A program made the translations under genes and the position numbers. Shown here piece by piece: positions 31,625 through 34,020 of a stretch of 34,020 nt of DNA (position 1 is the stretch's first letter; every line of letters begins with the position of its first letter). The notes under the pieces were generated by a model. The model was not told the DNA's origin. It made no database searches and saw only the letters and a program-made list of their open reading frames with translations. The DNA is from an uncultured Clostridium sp. (GTDB lineage Bacteria > Bacillota > Clostridia > TANB77 > CAG-508), in NCBI GenBank assembly GCA_947573965.1, contig CANPHV010000005.1, forward strand, positions 1 to 34,020, in the 5' to 3' direction.

Positions 31625-32263
31625 TTAATTTTGTTTTTTAGGTCTTACACCTGTAAATCCGAAATCAAATACTCTATTGCTAGAGTTTGTTCCGTTGTTT
31701 GTATCTGCACCTACTGTTATTCCCACTGTTCCTTGGACTTGTTTTTTTAATCCTGGTACATCATCAATAACTTTTTGTAATGCAGTTTTTAAAGTATCTT
31801 CTAATACATTCCCCTCTTTATCTGCACAATTAGTTAGATCTGCCATTTTTAATAAATATGGCATCGTTTTAATATCAACATTAAGTTCATCAACGAAATC
31901 GTACGCTTTCTTTTCTATTCTTAATCTTTGATTTTCTAATTGTGATTTTTGTAAAGATGCTTGTGCATCAGTAAGCTCTTTATTTTGTGCGTTAGCTTGG
32001 TTGGCCTTTTGAGTTTTGAAAGTATTTATTGCACTTTCCATCTCTTCAGCACTTAAGCCTTGTTTTTGAAAATAGGCCTTTAACACGCTATCTTCTGTTT
32101 TTGCATTTCTTCCTTCAATAATCTCCTGGATCTTGTTATAATCAATCACATTAGAATTATTATTTGGTTGATTTGCATTATTGGTTTGTTGCCCTGTAGT
32201 GCCTTGGGCATTTGGATTTGAATTATTATTCACATTATTATTTGTGTTATTATCTCCATCCAT
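31625..32263 (-). CDS. Phage capsid scaffolding protein (DUF4355-like)
   Basis: 212 aa. Asn-rich disordered N-terminus (about 1-45), long helix (NTFKTQKANQANAQNKELTD, LQKSQLENQRLRIEKKAYDF), and a C-terminal capsid-binding end (FDFGFTGVRPKKQN). Scaffolds of this type direct capsid assembly and leave. I chose ATG 32263, 8 nt after AGGAGG; a GTG at 32269 is too close to it. Confidence 0.88.
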   Translation of the reverse strand: MDGDNNTNNNVNNNSNPNAQGTTGQQTNNANQPNNNSNVIDYNKIQEIIEGRNAKTEDSVLKAYFQKQGLSAEEMESAINTFKTQKANQANAQNKELTDAQASLQKSQLENQRLRIEKKAYDFVDELNVDIKTMPYLLKMADLTNCADKEGNVLEDTLKTALQKVIDDVPGLKKQVQGTVGITVGADTNNGTNSSNRVFDFGFTGVRPKKQN

Positions 32264-32353
32264 AATCACTACCTCCTACTTTTTTAAGTCTTGAAATGAC
32301 TGTTTAATAATTGCACATGCTTTTTTGATAAGGACATCAGTGTTTGGTCCAAT

Positions 32354-32380
32354 AAAAAAGAGCCTTACGGCTCTTTTTTT
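32354..32380 (-). terminator. Strong terminator between head genes
   Basis: 11-bp stem AAAAAAGAGCC / GGCTCTTTTTT with TTAC loop, symmetric for both strands. A close copy lies at 33090-33112. Confidence 0.88.
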
Positions 32381-32786
32381 AATCAACATATAAACTTCTT
32401 TTTAATTCTGTATATCTTTCTTTTGAAACTTTATATTTACCTTTTTCAGCTTTTACAGGTTTGCTGTTCTGCAATGTTTCATCTTCAATAAATACATCAC
32501 CAACATTATATATAATAGTGCTATCATATCTATCCTTAAATACTTCTTTTACTGTTAAATTTTCTTCTGTAACTTGCACCTCTGTATCTTGTTCTGTATT
32601 AGATGCATTTTCTTCAACTTTTGCATCTTGTTTTTCTTCTTCTACAGATGCTTCTGTTTTTTCTCCAACTAATTCCTCAGCTGTTTCTCCTGTGCTAGTA
32701 ATTTCTTCTTTTTCTGTTGTTTCTGTAACAACTTTTTCTTTCAATTCTTCAGGTTTATTAACTTCTTCAGTTTTCTTTTTAGCCAT
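32379..32786 (-). CDS. Acidic phage head-region protein
   Basis: 135 aa. Residues 1-75 are a Glu/Thr/Val-rich disordered region (EEITSTGETAEELVGEKTEA); residues 76-135 are a folded unit (VKEVFKDRYDSTIIYNVGDV, KYKVSKERYTELKRSLYVD). The C-terminal unit resembles small capsid or head-fibre accessory domains that sit on phage heads, but I cannot name the family. AGGAGG before ATG. Confidence 0.75.
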   Translation of the reverse strand: MAKKKTEEVNKPEELKEKVVTETTEKEEITSTGETAEELVGEKTEASVEEEKQDAKVEENASNTEQDTEVQVTEENLTVKEVFKDRYDSTIIYNVGDVFIEDETLQNSKPVKAEKGKYKVSKERYTELKRSLYVD

Positions 32787-32799
32787 TTTAATTTACCTC

Positions 32800-33057
32800 C
32801 TAATCTTTTATACACTTATTTTCAAATTTTTTATAAGCATCAAAATACAATTCTGCTTTATCTCCATTGTATGTAAGTTCATAATACATTCCATCAGATA
32901 AAGTTGTACTTAATAAAGCCTTATGATTTTGTAGTGTTTTACAACACCATACAACAAATACTTCAAATTGTGGCATTGTATCACTTTTGTCTAAATGTTC
33001 TTCAGCATATTTTCTTACTTCTTCTTTGCATTTTGCAATAAATTCTTGATTTTCCAT
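32800..33057 (-). CDS. DUF6275-like phage protein
   Basis: 85 aa. FEVFVVWCCKTLQNHKALLS followed by DGMYYELTYNGDKAELY is a strongly conserved signature in Firmicute prophages, which I associate with DUF6275. Function unknown. AGGAGG before ATG 33057. Confidence 0.85.
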   Translation of the reverse strand: MENQEFIAKCKEEVRKYAEEHLDKSDTMPQFEVFVVWCCKTLQNHKALLSTTLSDGMYYELTYNGDKAELYFDAYKKFENKCIKD

Positions 33058-33089
33058 ATTATAATTACCTCCTTCTTTATTTTTATATT

Positions 33090-33112
33090 AAAAAAGAGCC
33101 TTACGACTCTTA
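33090..33112 (-). terminator. Hairpin terminator, near copy of 32354-32380
   Basis: AAGAGCC (33094-33100), TTAC loop, GACTCTT (33105-33111) with one mismatched pair, U-run on the minus strand. Follows the small gene at 33124. Confidence 0.75.
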
Positions 33113-33123
33113 ATAATAACTAT

Positions 33124-33357
33124 TTATTTTGTTTTGTCATAAATATAATCTGCTATTTTCTCTAACAATATACTTTCTGGTGTATCTGTATAATTTTTCC
33201 CTTTCAAATACTCATTGGATTTATCATACAAATATTCCATAAATACAATTGCTTCATCTTCACTTATGTTTTCAATTTTATTTAAATATTTATTTATTTT
33301 TGGATCATTTATCTTTTTTAATGCTTTTAAATCCTCGTTATTAATTTTTATTTGCAT
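33124..33357 (-). CDS. Small helical phage protein
   Basis: 77 aa, not recognised. Helical and charged (LKALKKINDPKINKYLNKIE, DEAIVFMEYLYDKSNEYLKG). It overlaps the end of the minor capsid gene by 17 bp. It could pair with the nuclease-like tail of that upstream protein as an immunity partner, but that is only suggested by adjacency. Confidence 0.7.
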   Translation of the reverse strand: MQIKINNEDLKALKKINDPKINKYLNKIENISEDEAIVFMEYLYDKSNEYLKGKNYTDTPESILLEKIADYIYDKTK

Positions 33358-34020
33358 TATTATTCTTTCCTTTCAGTTTCTCTGCTGTTTTTGTATGTGT
33401 TTTATGTACTGTTGTTATTATTCCAGTATCAGGATTTATATATAAAGTAGTTCTTTCTCCTATTGCTTTAAAACTTGGTCTTTCTTCTATATTATACACT
33501 ATTTTACCACACTCTAGTGGATTTTTCAATGTATCTATAATGTCGTCAATGTCTATTTCTCTTTGCCTTACTCTGTCTATTAAATGTTTTGAAACATCCT
33601 TTATTTCTACTTCATTTATAATATTACCTGTTACTTTGCTTTTTATAAATTCTTGTTGCCTTATTTTTTCACTTTCAATAATATCACTAAATGTTGTTTG
33701 ATGGTTCATCTTAAATTTTTCTTTGTATTCTTGCCATTGTAACCTTTTATTGTGATATTTTTCTACATTTTCATTATCTGTACTTCCTAATTCTAACCTA
33801 CTATACTTTTGTATATTTCTATCTATATAATTTAACTTTTGTTCATTTTTGTAATTTTCTTCTTTTTGCTTTAATTGCTCTCTGGTAGGTGGTGTTACCT
33901 CTGAATTAACACCAGGAAAGTATGTAACTGCTGTATCTTTACAATTAGGATGGAATAATTTTGCTTTTATTGCTGTACTTAATAAAGGATAACCTGTTTC
34001 TTTACTTTCTGCTTCTGTTC
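33341..34020 (-). CDS. Phage minor capsid protein with nuclease-like C-terminus (cut by window edge)
   Basis: The reading frame is open from the right edge (34018) through to the stop, so the Met at 33709 is internal and the gene is 5'-truncated (225 residues visible). The first part has LLSTAIKAKLFHPNCKDTAV and TYFPGVN, the end of phage minor capsid protein 2 (PF06152 type), with a helical linker. The last 90 residues (VSKHLIDRVRQREIDIDDII, then LKNPLECGKIVYN, IGERTTLYINPDTGIITTVH) resemble the PBECR/colicin-type RNase-like domains fused to phage head proteins: His and Arg residues in the first helix and a final His. Confidence 0.82.
   Translation of the reverse strand, partial: TEAESKETGYPLLSTAIKAKLFHPNCKDTAVTYFPGVNSEVTPPTREQLKQKEENYKNEQKLNYIDRNIQKYSRLELGSTDNENVEKYHNKRLQWQEYKEKFKMNHQTTFSDIIESEKIRQQEFIKSKVTGNIINEVEIKDVSKHLIDRVRQREIDIDDIIDTLKNPLECGKIVYNIEERPSFKAIGERTTLYINPDTGIITTVHKTHTKTAEKLKGKNNNANKN

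Noticed and set aside
32280..32352. Short open stretch between the scaffold and acidic head genes, minus strand
   Set aside because: About 24 codons in frame with no start codon; at most a remnant.

Overview
The window is AT-rich, compact DNA from a Gram-positive, endospore-forming Firmicute, most likely an anaerobic gut member of the Clostridia. The evidence is AGGAGG-type ribosome sites before most genes, a bofA/yaaL pair (BofA controls pro-sigmaK processing in sporulation), an Agr-type peptide quorum system, a glmS ribozyme, and a 2,4-diaminopentanoate dehydrogenase typical of ornithine-fermenting Clostridia. No genus can be named from the sequence.

Host part (1 to about 15.6 kb): the 5' end of purM; an agr-like module in an unusual convergent layout (agrA-agrC on + facing agrD and agrB on -); a small acidic protein; elongator tRNA-Met; an ornithine-pathway dehydrogenase; a 5'-methylthioadenosine/S-adenosylhomocysteine nucleosidase; glmS under its self-cleaving riboswitch; yqeK flanked by two GC-richer small genes (one a lone receiver domain); bofA and yaaL; a lone VirD4/TraG-type coupling ATPase; a 10-TM permease of the ArsP_2 kind; an Asn/Cys-rich membrane protein; and truA, whose frame is broken by one extra base.

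Prophage part (about 15.6 to 34.0 kb, continuing past the right edge): small control genes (an XRE-type regulator and a mini-MutS protein), then a leftward siphovirus-type block. In transcription order it runs: minor capsid protein with a nuclease-like tail, small genes, scaffold, major capsid, connector and completion proteins, major tail protein, tail chaperone with a frameshift extension, tape measure, baseplate proteins, tail fibre, XkdX, XhlA, holin and amidase.

The outstanding system is a complete diversity-generating retroelement (DGR) at the tail-fibre end. It has a 97-bp variable repeat (VR) at the 3' end of the fibre gene, a hairpin just past it, an Avd-type accessory protein, a 97-bp template repeat (TR) and a reverse transcriptase with a YTDD motif. 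TR and VR differ at 11 positions and every difference is at an adenine of the TR sense strand, which is the signature of mutagenic retrohoming. The reverse transcriptase is split by a +1 shift. That shift and the one in truA both fall at an in-frame CGG codon followed by A, a codon otherwise almost absent from the window.
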